From Bacteroidales bacterium (GTDB lineage Bacteria > Bacteroidota > Bacteroidia > Bacteroidales > F082): a DNA stretch of 16,358 nucleotides. The notes below the pieces were generated by a model. That model searched no databases and was not told where the DNA came from. It saw only the letters and a list, made by a program, of their open reading frames with translations. The position numbers and the translations under genes were made by a program. The stretch lies in assembly GCA_024762735.1 (NCBI GenBank), contig JANTGU010000017.1, positions 1-16,358 of the forward strand, given 5' to 3'. This document shows, piece after piece, positions 5,490 to 13,000 of the stretch (the stretch's first letter is position 1; every line of letters starts with the position of its first letter).

Positions 5490-6677
5490 ATGGCTAAAGA
5501 AAAATTCGAACGTTCCAAACCGCACGTAAACATTGGAACTATTGGTCACGTTGACCACGGTAAAACCACACTTACAGCTGCCATTACTCTTACCCTGCAA
5601 GATAAAGGTTTGGCAGAATTTAAGTCATTTGATTCAATTGACAACGCTCCTGAAGAAAAGGAAAGAGGTATTACAATTAATACTGCGCACGTTGAATATC
5701 AAACTGACAATCGTCACTACGCTCACGTTGACTGTCCAGGTCACGCTGACTACGTTAAAAACATGGTTACAGGTGCTGCCCAGATGGACGGTGCTATCCT
5801 TGTTGTAGCAGCTACCGATGGTCCTATGCCTCAAACCCGTGAGCACATCCTGCTCGCTCGTCAGGTTGGTGTACCTCGTCTGGTTGTCTTTATGAACAAA
5901 GTTGACATGGTTGATGACGAAGAATTGCTTGAACTGGTTGAGATGGAAATCCGCGACCTTTTGAGTTTCTACGAATTCGACGGTGACGAAACCCCCATTA
6001 TTCAGGGTTCTGCACTGGGTGCATTGAACGGTGAAGAAAAATGGGTAGCTAAAATCTTTGAACTGATGGAAGCTTGTGATACCTGGATTCCATTGCCAGA
6101 GCGCGACGATCAAAAACCATTCCTGATGCCTATTGAGGACGTTTTCTCAATTACAGGTCGTGGAACCGTGGCTACCGGTAGAATTGAAACGGGTGTTATC
6201 CACACAGGTGACCCTGTTGATATCATTGGTATGGGTGCTGAAAAACTCAAATCGGTGGTTACCGGAGTTGAGATGTTCCGTAAAATTCTTGATACAGGTA
6301 TGGCTGGTGACAATGCCGGTTTATTGCTTCGCGGAATCGACAAAAACGAAATCCGTCGTGGTATGGTAATCGCTGCTCCAGGTTCTGTAACTCCTCACAA
6401 ACACTTCAAAGCTGAGGTTTATATCCTGAAAAAAGAAGAAGGTGGCCGTCATACTCCATTCCACAACAGATATCGTCCACAGTTCTACTTCAGAACAACC
6501 GACGTTACTGGTGAAATTTTCATGCCTGAAGGCGTTGAAATGGTAATGCCTGGTGATAACCTTACTATCGAAGTACAACTGATTACCGAAATCGCCATGA
6601 GCAAAGGTCTTCGTTTCGCTATTCGCGAAGGTGGACGTACCGTTGGTGCTGGTCAGGTAACAGAAATTCTCGAATAA
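5490..6677 (+). CDS. tuf: Elongation factor Tu
   Basis: A full-length 395-residue EF-Tu, the GTPase that carries aminoacyl-tRNA to the ribosomal A site. Domain 1 shows G1 GHVDHGKT (19-26), switch I ending in RGITIN (59-64), G3 DCPGH (81-85, with catalytic His85) and G4 NKVD (136-139). Domain 2 includes the GRGTVATGRIE region, and domain 3 ends GGRTVGAGQV. Gln125 and the AIREGGR segment, where kirromycin-resistance changes are known in other bacteria, look wild type. Codons are strongly biased (GGT, GCT, CGT, GTT), as expected for a very highly expressed gene. There is no SD upstream, only an A/T-rich leader. It follows four tRNA genes, an arrangement shared with many bacteria. A strong hairpin follows at 6693-6737. 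Confidence 0.99.
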   Translation: MAKEKFERSKPHVNIGTIGHVDHGKTTLTAAITLTLQDKGLAEFKSFDSIDNAPEEKERGITINTAHVEYQTDNRHYAHVDCPGHADYVKNMVTGAAQMDGAILVVAATDGPMPQTREHILLARQVGVPRLVVFMNKVDMVDDEELLELVEMEIRDLLSFYEFDGDETPIIQGSALGALNGEEKWVAKIFELMEACDTWIPLPERDDQKPFLMPIEDVFSITGRGTVATGRIETGVIHTGDPVDIIGMGAEKLKSVVTGVEMFRKILDTGMAGDNAGLLLRGIDKNEIRRGMVIAAPGSVTPHKHFKAEVYILKKEEGGRHTPFHNRYRPQFYFRTTDVTGEIFMPEGVEMVMPGDNLTIEVQLITEIAMSKGLRFAIREGGRTVGAGQVTEILE

Positions 6678-6692
6678 TATTGCTTCTTAATC

Positions 6693-6737
6693 GAAGCGGT
6701 CAAAGGCGTTCCAGTTTTGTGGAATGCCTTTGGCTTC
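6693..6737 (+). other. Strong RNA hairpin between tuf and tRNA-Trp
   Basis: CAAAGGCGTTCCA (6701-6713) pairs with TGGAATGCCTTTG (6720-6732), 13 pairs with one G-U and a 6-nt loop. GAAGC (6693-6697) with GCTTC (6733-6737) extends it across a 3-nt bulge. No T run follows, so it may be a 3'-end or processing element, or a weak attenuator, rather than a full terminator. GAAGC can also pair with an upstream GCTTC at 6682-6686. Confidence 0.6.
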
Positions 6738-6754
6738 TTACATTAACAGCAAAC

Positions 6755-6827
6755 ACGGGAGTAGCTCAATTGGTAGAGTAGTGGTCTCCAAAACCATTGG
6801 TTGAGGGTTCGAGTCCTTCCTCCCGTG
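6755..6827 (+). tRNA. tRNA-Trp(CCA)
   Basis: A 73-nt cloverleaf with acceptor ACGGGAG/CTCCCGT, anticodon stem GTGGT/ACCAT (one G-U), loop CTCCAAA (anticodon CCA), T loop TTCGAGT and discriminator G as usual for Trp. The CCA end is not encoded. The secE start codon lies only 21 nt downstream, so tRNA and mRNA are probably cut from one transcript. Confidence 0.97.
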
Positions 6828-6848
6828 CAAATTTTTTATATTAGTAAA

Positions 6849-7046
6849 ATGGCTAAATTTAGTATTTCGGCATACATTAAAGAGAGTTACGACGAATGGA
6901 TGCATAAAGTATCATGGCCAACATGGAGTGAGCTGCAGAACAGTGCAATCGTAGTATCCGTTGCTTCCCTTATAATCGCTTTGGTGGTTTATCTGATGGA
7001 TATTTCATTCTCCACAGTCTTACAGAAGTTCTATACCATGTTTTAG
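6849..7046 (+). CDS. secE: Preprotein translocase subunit SecE
   Basis: A 65-residue single-span SecE, the clamp that stabilises SecY in the SecYEG channel of the inner membrane. The amphipathic N-terminal helix (YIKESYDEW) is followed by the family signature HKVSWPTWSEL (19-29) and one transmembrane segment at about residues 33-52. This is the minimal form found outside proteobacteria. ATG 6849 is chosen because the longer open frame begins inside tRNA-Trp. No SD is visible. The secE-nusG pairing is nearly universal in bacteria. Confidence 0.96.
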   Translation: MAKFSISAYIKESYDEWMHKVSWPTWSELQNSAIVVSVASLIIALVVYLMDISFSTVLQKFYTMF

Positions 7047-7119
7047 AACTTTTTTAAGGTTGGCATTGTTCTAACATATTATATATTAACTGTTTATAAC
7101 TAATTCAATTTCCCGCAAA

Positions 7120-7665
7120 ATGAGCGAACAGTCAGGAAGAAAGTGGTACGTTGTCAGGGCTATTAGTGGCAAAGAAAAGAAGGTGAAAGAATACCTTGAG
7201 AACGAAATTAACCGATTGAATCTTCAGGAGCATATTGCGCAAATTCTGATTCCCACGGAAAAGGTTTACCAAATCCGTAAAGGAAAAAAAATCAGTAAAG
7301 AGCGTAACTATTTCCCGGGGTATGTACTGATTGAAGCGGAACTTACCGGAGAAATTCCTCACATTATTAAGAACATTCCCGATGTATTGGGATTTCTTGG
7401 TACCAGAGGGGAACCGGAGCCCATTCGACCCGCAGAAGTTAAACGAATCTTAGGAAAAGTTGACGAGCTGGCCGAGCAAGGTGAAGAGGTAAACATTCCG
7501 TTTATCGTGGGTGAAACTGTGACCGTTGTTGACGGGCCATTTAACAGTTTCAGTGGAATTATCGAAGAGATTGACGAGGAGAAGAAAAAACTCCGTGTGA
7601 TGGTTAAAATCTTTGGTAGGAAAACACCCCTCGAGCTTGGCTTTATGCAAGTGGAAAAAGAATAA
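7120..7665 (+). CDS. nusG: Transcription termination/antitermination factor NusG
   Basis: A 181-residue NusG, which binds RNA polymerase across the cleft, modulates pausing and Rho action and couples to ribosomal protein uS10. The NGN domain begins KWYVVRAISGKEKKV (residues 8-22) and runs to about residue 110. The C-terminal KOW domain is near 130-165, with the VTVVDGPFNSFSG turn (134-146). Length is typical. Seventy-three nt separate it from secE; that gap is AT-rich with no clear promoter. It heads the run into the L11-L1-L10-L12-rpoBC genes. Confidence 0.97.
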   Translation: MSEQSGRKWYVVRAISGKEKKVKEYLENEINRLNLQEHIAQILIPTEKVYQIRKGKKISKERNYFPGYVLIEAELTGEIPHIIKNIPDVLGFLGTRGEPEPIRPAEVKRILGKVDELAEQGEEVNIPFIVGETVTVVDGPFNSFSGIIEEIDEEKKKLRVMVKIFGRKTPLELGFMQVEKE

Positions 7666-7690
7666 ACAATAGTTGTAAACGTATTATCAA

Positions 7691-7711
7691 TTTTAAACAT
7701 TAGGTTTAAAA
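7691..7711 (+). promoter_or_regulatory. Hairpin overlapping the rplK start codon
   Basis: TTTTAAAC (7691-7698) and GTTTAAAA (7704-7711) form a perfect 8-bp inverted repeat with a 5-nt loop. The last paired base is the A of the rplK ATG. It is AT-rich, so only modestly stable. It could limit ribosome access and is a candidate translational control site for the L11-L1 pair. Confidence 0.4.
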
Positions 7712-8157
7712 TGGCAAAAGAAGTAAGTGGATTAATAAAATTACAGATCAGGGGAGGCGCCGCAAACCCTTCTCCACCGGTAGGACCAGCATTGGGTGCT
7801 AAAGGTGTTAACATCATGGAATTTTGTAAGCAGTTTAATGCTCGTACACAGGATCAGGCCGGTAAGGTTATTCCTGTTATCATTACTGTTTATAAAGATA
7901 AATCCTTCGATTTTATCATCAAAACACCCCCGGTAGCCGTTCAGATTCTGGAAGCGCTTAAATTAAAAAAGGGCTCTGCTGAACCAAACCGTGTAAAAGT
8001 TGGAACCTTAACCTGGGATCAGGTGCGTGAAATTGCCGAAGCAAAAATGAAAGACTTAAATGCTTTTTCAGTTGAATCGGCCATGCACATGGTAGCAGGC
8101 ACTGCCCGCAGTATGGGGGTGAAGGTAAAAGGCGAATTTCCCGCAGTATCTAATTAA
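7711..8157 (+). CDS. rplK: 50S ribosomal protein uL11
   Basis: A 148-residue L11 that binds helices 43/44 of 23S rRNA at the GTPase-associated centre. The N-terminal domain shows the proline-rich segment NPSPPVGPALGAKGVNIMEF, where thiostrepton and EF-G contact the protein. The C-terminal RNA-binding domain includes GTLTWDQVREIAEAK and the Gly/Ala-rich end HMVAGTARSMGVKV. It is a few residues longer than E. coli L11 at the C-terminus. It lies 45 nt after nusG, and its start codon is part of a short hairpin. Confidence 0.98.
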   Translation: MAKEVSGLIKLQIRGGAANPSPPVGPALGAKGVNIMEFCKQFNARTQDQAGKVIPVIITVYKDKSFDFIIKTPPVAVQILEALKLKKGSAEPNRVKVGTLTWDQVREIAEAKMKDLNAFSVESAMHMVAGTARSMGVKVKGEFPAVSN

Positions 8158-8173
8158 AAAACACTCAATTTAA

Positions 8174-8180
8174 GAGGAGG
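8174..8180 (+). promoter_or_regulatory. Shine-Dalgarno of rplA
   Basis: GAGGAGG, with six bases (AGGAGG) matching the SD core, ends 6 nt before ATG 8187. It supports this start over Met4 (ATG 8196). It is one of only two good SDs in the window. Confidence 0.7.
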
Positions 8181-8186
8181 AGAATT

Positions 8187-8879
8187 ATGGCAAAAATGTC
8201 AAAAAAACACAAAGAAGCTTTGGCCAAATTCGACAAGCAGAAAGAGTACTCCCTTGATGAAGCTGTTAAACTTGTAAAGGATATTACTTATACAAAGTTC
8301 GACGCTTCAGTTGATTTGAGTGTACGTTTGGGCGTTGACCCACGTAAAGCCAATCAAATGGTGAGAGGTTCAGTAACCCTTCCCCATGGAACCGGTAAAG
8401 ACGTGAAGGTTCTCGTGCTGTGTACACCTGACAAGGAAGAAGAGGCAAAAGCTGCCGGTGCTGACTATGTTGGATTGGACGAATACATTCAGAAAATCAA
8501 AAATGGTTGGACCGATGTTGATGTGGTTATTACCATGCCCAGCGTGATGCCAAAAGTAGGTGCACTGGGACGTATTTTGGGACCAAGAGGCTTGATGCCT
8601 AATCCAAAAACCGGCACGGTGACCATGGAGGTGGGCAAAGCTGTTAATGCTGCTAAAGCTGGTAAAATCGACTTTAAAGTCGATAAATTTGGTATTATTC
8701 ATTCTGCTGTGGGTAAAGTAAGTTTTGACGAAAAAAAACTGAAAGAAAACATCAGCGAATTACTCAATACCATTATTAAGCTTAAGCCATCAGCAGCAAA
8801 AGGTACTTACATCAAAAGTGTACACGTTTCCAGTACCATGAGCCCCGGAATCCGGGTCGAAGAAAAATCGGCTGAGTAA
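8187..8879 (+). CDS. rplA: 50S ribosomal protein uL1
   Basis: A 230-residue L1, the mobile stalk protein that binds helices 76-78 of 23S rRNA and helps release E-site tRNA. In E. coli it also represses its own operon by binding the rplK leader. Recognisable segments are KFDASVDLSVRLGVDPRKANQ, the RGSVTLPHGTGK loop, MPSVMPKVGALGRILGPRGLMPNPKTGT and the C-terminal block KGTYIKSVHVSSTM. Length is standard. It has its own SD, unlike rplK, and is 29 nt downstream of it. Confidence 0.98.
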   Translation: MAKMSKKHKEALAKFDKQKEYSLDEAVKLVKDITYTKFDASVDLSVRLGVDPRKANQMVRGSVTLPHGTGKDVKVLVLCTPDKEEEAKAAGADYVGLDEYIQKIKNGWTDVDVVITMPSVMPKVGALGRILGPRGLMPNPKTGTVTMEVGKAVNAAKAGKIDFKVDKFGIIHSAVGKVSFDEKKLKENISELLNTIIKLKPSAAKGTYIKSVHVSSTMSPGIRVEEKSAE

Positions 8880-8905
8880 TTGGTTTTAAAACAAAGTAAA
8901 ACACT

Positions 8906-9433
8906 ATGAGGAAAGAAGAGAAAAAAGCGCTTATTGACTCTATGTCAGTCCAGCTAGCCGAAACATCTAACCTGTATCTTACCGATATTTCGGGTATGAA
9001 TGCAGAAGATACCAGCGATCTCAGAAGGTTGTGTTACAAATACGGTATTACCATGCGTGTAGTAAAAAATACCCTGCTGAGAAAAGCAATGGATGCTGCT
9101 GACAAAGATTTTAATGAGCTATACGATGTTCTGAAGGAAAACACTGCAATCATGTTTACGGAAACGGGTAATGCCCCTGCTAAACTGATTAAAGAGTTCA
9201 GGAAGAATAAAAAATCGGAAAGCCCCGTGTTGAAAGCTGCCTACATCGAGGAAATGACCTATTTAGGCAACGACCAACTGGACTTTTTGGTTGCTATCAA
9301 ATCCAGAGAAGAACTCATTGCAGATGTTATTGCTTTACTGCAATCGCCTGTTAAGAACGTACTTGGATCATTACAATCCGGTGGTCAAAAACTTTCCGGA
9401 ATTCTTGAAACTTTATCTGAAAAGAGCGAATAA
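8906..9433 (+). CDS. rplJ: 50S ribosomal protein uL10
   Basis: A 175-residue L10, the base of the L7/L12 stalk on 23S rRNA. The N-terminal domain contains the typical LRRLCYKYGITMRVVKNTLLRKA segment (about 38-60). The C-terminal helix, which carries the L12 dimers, is residues about 135-175. Only 26 nt separate it from rplA, too little for the long L10-binding leader known in enterobacteria, so any L10 autoregulation here must use another site. No SD is present. Confidence 0.97.
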   Translation: MRKEEKKALIDSMSVQLAETSNLYLTDISGMNAEDTSDLRRLCYKYGITMRVVKNTLLRKAMDAADKDFNELYDVLKENTAIMFTETGNAPAKLIKEFRKNKKSESPVLKAAYIEEMTYLGNDQLDFLVAIKSREELIADVIALLQSPVKNVLGSLQSGGQKLSGILETLSEKSE

Positions 9434-9501
9434 AGTATAGTTAGATATAAATTATTTTTTGATTATTTTTTTGAATTAAATTAACTTAAAACTAGAATAA
9501 A

Positions 9502-9876
9502 ATGGCAGATTTGAAAGCATTTGCGGAACAATTGGTAAACTTAACTGTTAAAGAAGTTAACGAACTGGCTGAAATTTTAAAAGAAGAATACGGTATTGAA
9601 CCTGCTGCTGCAGCTGTTGCTGTTGCAGGTCCTGCTGCCGGTGGTGCCGAAGAAGCTGAAGAACAAACAGCTTTTGACGTAATTTTAAAAGCTCCCGGCC
9701 AGTCGAAACTTGCCGTTGTTAAATTGGTTAAAGAATTAACCAGCCTTGGACTGAAAGAATCGAAAGAATTGGTTGATTCACATCCTTCTGCAATTAAAGA
9801 AGGCGTAACCAAAGATGAAGCTGAAGCACTCAAAACTCAACTCGAAGGAGCTGGTGCTGAAGTAGAGATCAAATAA
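9502..9876 (+). CDS. rplL: 50S ribosomal protein bL12 (L7/L12)
   Basis: A 124-residue acidic stalk protein present in several copies per ribosome, recruiting EF-Tu, EF-G and other GTPases. The N-terminal dimerisation helices (2-32), an Ala/Gly hinge (about 36-53) and the C-terminal domain (FDVILKAPGQSKLAVVKLVKELTSLGLKES) are all clear. The 68-nt gap before it is very AT-rich, with T runs that resemble but do not match TAnnTTTG, so an internal promoter is possible but unproven. A strong hairpin follows before rpoB. Confidence 0.98.
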   Translation: MADLKAFAEQLVNLTVKEVNELAEILKEEYGIEPAAAAVAVAGPAAGGAEEAEEQTAFDVILKAPGQSKLAVVKLVKELTSLGLKESKELVDSHPSAIKEGVTKDEAEALKTQLEGAGAEVEIK

Positions 9877-9896
9877 GATTCTCATATTATTTTTTT

Positions 9897-9938
9897 AGGC
9901 TAACCTCTACCCCTTTTTGGGGCTAGAGGTTTGCGCCT
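9897..9938 (+). promoter_or_regulatory. Strong rplL-rpoB intergenic hairpin (attenuator or processing site)
   Basis: AACCTCTACCCC (9902-9913) pairs with GGGG and TAGAGGTT (9919-9922, 9924-9931), with one bulged C, around a TTTTT loop. AGGC/GCCT (9897-9900, 9935-9938) closes the base, giving 16 pairs. No long T run follows. A smaller stem, GGTGG/CCACC (9976-9991), lies further on. In E. coli the same gap holds an attenuator and an RNase III site that set the ratio of ribosomal protein to RNA polymerase; a similar role here is inference. Confidence 0.6.
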
Positions 9939-10022
9939 ATTTGTTCTTTAACATCTTTTCTTTCAATTTATACGTGGTGGTATTGCCCACCTTAATTTGT
10001 TTTAACCTAAAAACTTTAAGCC

Positions 10023-13000
10023 TTGGCTGAGATCAAAAACGAAAGAATCAGTTTCGCATCAATCAAAAACCAACTGCCTTATCCTGATTTCCTTGATATA
10101 CAGTTGAAATCTTTTCAGGATTTTTTCCAACTGGAAACCAATCCCGATAACAGAAAAAATGAAGGCCTTTACCGGGTTTTTGCTGAAAACTTTCCCATTA
10201 CCGATGCGAGAAATAATTTTGTACTGGAGTTTCTCGATTATTTTATCGACCCACCACGCTACACCGCTGAAGAGTGTATCGAACGGGGGTTAACATACAG
10301 TGTGCCCTTAAAGGCAAAATTAAAACTTTATTGTACCGACCCCGAACACGAGGATTTTGAAACCATCGTGCAGGATGTTTATTTGGGCATGATCCCTTAT
10401 ATGACTCCTAAAGGTACTTTTGTGATCAATGGTGCCGAGCGCGTTATCGTATCGCAGCTTCACCGTTCACCCGGGGTGTTCTTCGGCCAAAACCGTCACG
10501 CTAACGGTACCATGCTCTTTTCTGCTCGTATTATTCCTTTTAAAGGATCGTGGATGGAGTTTTCAACAGACATTAACAACGTGATGTATGCCTACATCGA
10601 CCGGAAGAAAAAAATGCCTGTTACCACCCTGTTGCGTGCCATTGGTTATGAAACCGATAGAGATATTTTAGAAATATTTGATCTTGCCGACGAAATAAAA
10701 GTGAGCAAGGCAGGACTTAAGCGTGTGATTGGACGCCGTTTAGCTGCCCGTGTCGTGCGTTCATGGTTCGAGGACTTTGTTGACGAGGAGACTGGAGAGG
10801 TGGTTACCATCGAAAGAAACGATGTGATCATCGAGCGTGAAACCGTTTTGGAAAATGCGCATATCGAGCAAATCATCGAAGCAGGGGTAAAAACCATCCT
10901 GTTGCATAAAGATGATGCCACGGCCAACGAGTTCCAAATCGTTTTCAATACGCTTCAAAAAGATACTACCAACTCCGAAAAAGAGGCGGTAGAGTATATT
11001 TACTTCCAGCTGCGTAACGCACTTCCTCCTGACGAGGAAACGGCGCGCGGTATTTTCGAAAAACTTTTCTTTTCCGAAAAAAGATATGACCTTGGTGAAG
11101 TAGGTCGTTACCGGATTAACAAAAAACTGGAGCTTAATACTCCGGTAGATGTGAGGGTGCTTACCAAAGAAGATATTATTCTTATCATCACACATCTTAT
11201 TAAATTAGCCAACCAAAAAACTTTGGTTGATGACATCGACCACCTCTCAAATCGTAGGGTCCGTACGGTTGGTGAACAGCTTTACTCTCAATTTGGCGTG
11301 GGTTTAGCCCGTATGGCACGTACCATTCGCGAAAGGATGAATGTACGCGACAACGAGGTGTTTACTCCAACCGATCTGATCAACGCCAAAACGTTGTCGT
11401 CGGTGATTAACTCGTTTTTCGGTACCAATGCCCTTTCACAGTTCATGGATCAAACCAATCCGTTGTCGGAAATTACGCACAAACGTAGAATTTCAGCTTT
11501 GGGACCTGGTGGACTTTCGCGTGAAAGAGCCGGTTTTGAGGTGCGAGACGTTCACTATACGCACTACGGCAGACTTTGTACCATTGAAACTCCCGAGGGA
11601 CCAAACATTGGTCTTATTTCGTCGCTTTGCGTTTATGCTAAAATTAATGAACTCGGTTTTATCGAAACTCCTTATCGTAAGGTAGAAACCGGTAAAATCG
11701 ATTTTGATCATCCTCCCATCTATTTAAGTGCTGAGGAGGAAGAAGATAAAATTATCGCTCAGGCCAATACGGTTGTTACTGATGACGGGCAGTTTGTCAA
11801 CGACAAGGTAAAAGTTCGTTACCAGGCTGATTACCCCATTACTCCGCGTGAGCAGGTTGACATGATTGATATCGCGCCTAACCAGATTGCCTCCATCGCG
11901 GCTTCATTGATTCCTTTCCTGGAGCATGATGATGCTAACCGTGCTTTGATGGGATCGAACATGATGCGCCAGGCTGTGCCTCTGCTTAATGCTGAAGCTC
12001 CAATTGTGGGTACCGGAATCGAAAAATTTGTGGCTCGTGACTCACGAGTGCTGATTAATGCCGAAGGGGATGGCGTGGTTGAATATGTGGATGCTGATAA
12101 AATCATCATTCGGTATAACCGCGACGAGCTGGAAAGACTGGTTAGCTTTGACGATGACCTTAAAACCTATTACCTGACTAAATTTCAGCGTACCAACCAA
12201 AATACCTCCATCAACCTTCGCCCGATTGTTAGAAAAGGTGATAAGGTACAACGTGGTCAGGTGCTTTGTGAAGGATATGCTACCAACGATGGCGAATTAG
12301 CCCTGGGTCGTAACCTGAAAGTGGCCTTTATGCCTTGGAAAGGTTATAACTACGAGGATGCTATCGTGATTTCGGAACGAATTATTAAAGATGATGTATT
12401 TACTTCGGTTCATATCGAAGAGTTTACACTGGATGTACGTGACACCAAACGAGGTATTGAAGAGCTTACCAACGACATTCCTAACGTGAGTGCCGAAGCT
12501 ACCAAAGATTTGGATGACAACGGCTTAATCAGGGTGGGTGCCGAAGTAACCGATGGCGATATCCTTATCGGTAAAATTACCCCTAAAGGAGAAAGCGATC
12601 CTACCCCTGAAGAGAAACTGCTTCGTGCTATTTTTGGAGATAAAGCCGGTGACGTTAAGAATGCTTCACTGAAAGCACCGCCATCGATGAAAGGGGTGGT
12701 TATCAGCAAACATCTTTTCTCGCGCGCCGCTAAAAACTCCATCTCAAAATCGAAAGAAAAGGAGATTATCACTGCTTTAGACACCGAATATGAAAAATAT
12801 TTCAAGGATCTGAAGGCCAAGTTAATTGATAAACTTACCGTGTTGATTTCTAACAGAACATCACAGGGTGTTTACAATACTTTTGGTGAAATGGTGGTTC
12901 CTCAAAAAACCAAATTCACTCAAAAAATCCTGCAAACCCTCGATTTTACCAACATCAACCCTGACAAATGGACCACTGATAAAGGTAAAAACGAGCTGGT

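Noticed and set aside
5634..6578. Open frames opposite or overlapping tuf, rpoB and other long genes
   Set aside because: They arise from the codon bias of the conserved gene on the other strand or frame, and none shows a motif or its own upstream signal.
6801..6848. Longer SecE frame starting at 6801
   Set aside because: This start lies inside tRNA-Trp. ATG 6849 gives a standard 65-residue SecE.
9434..9501. Promoter before rplL suggested by TATTTTTTTG-like strings
   Set aside because: The spacing inside the -7 box is three or four bases rather than two, and T runs are expected in this AT-rich gap. Not called without 5'-end data.
11433..11493. Rifampicin-resistance allele in rpoB
   Set aside because: Cluster I positions known for resistance carry the usual sensitive residues. 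Thr478 at the E. coli Asn518 position is, as I recall it, also present in Bacteroides RpoB.
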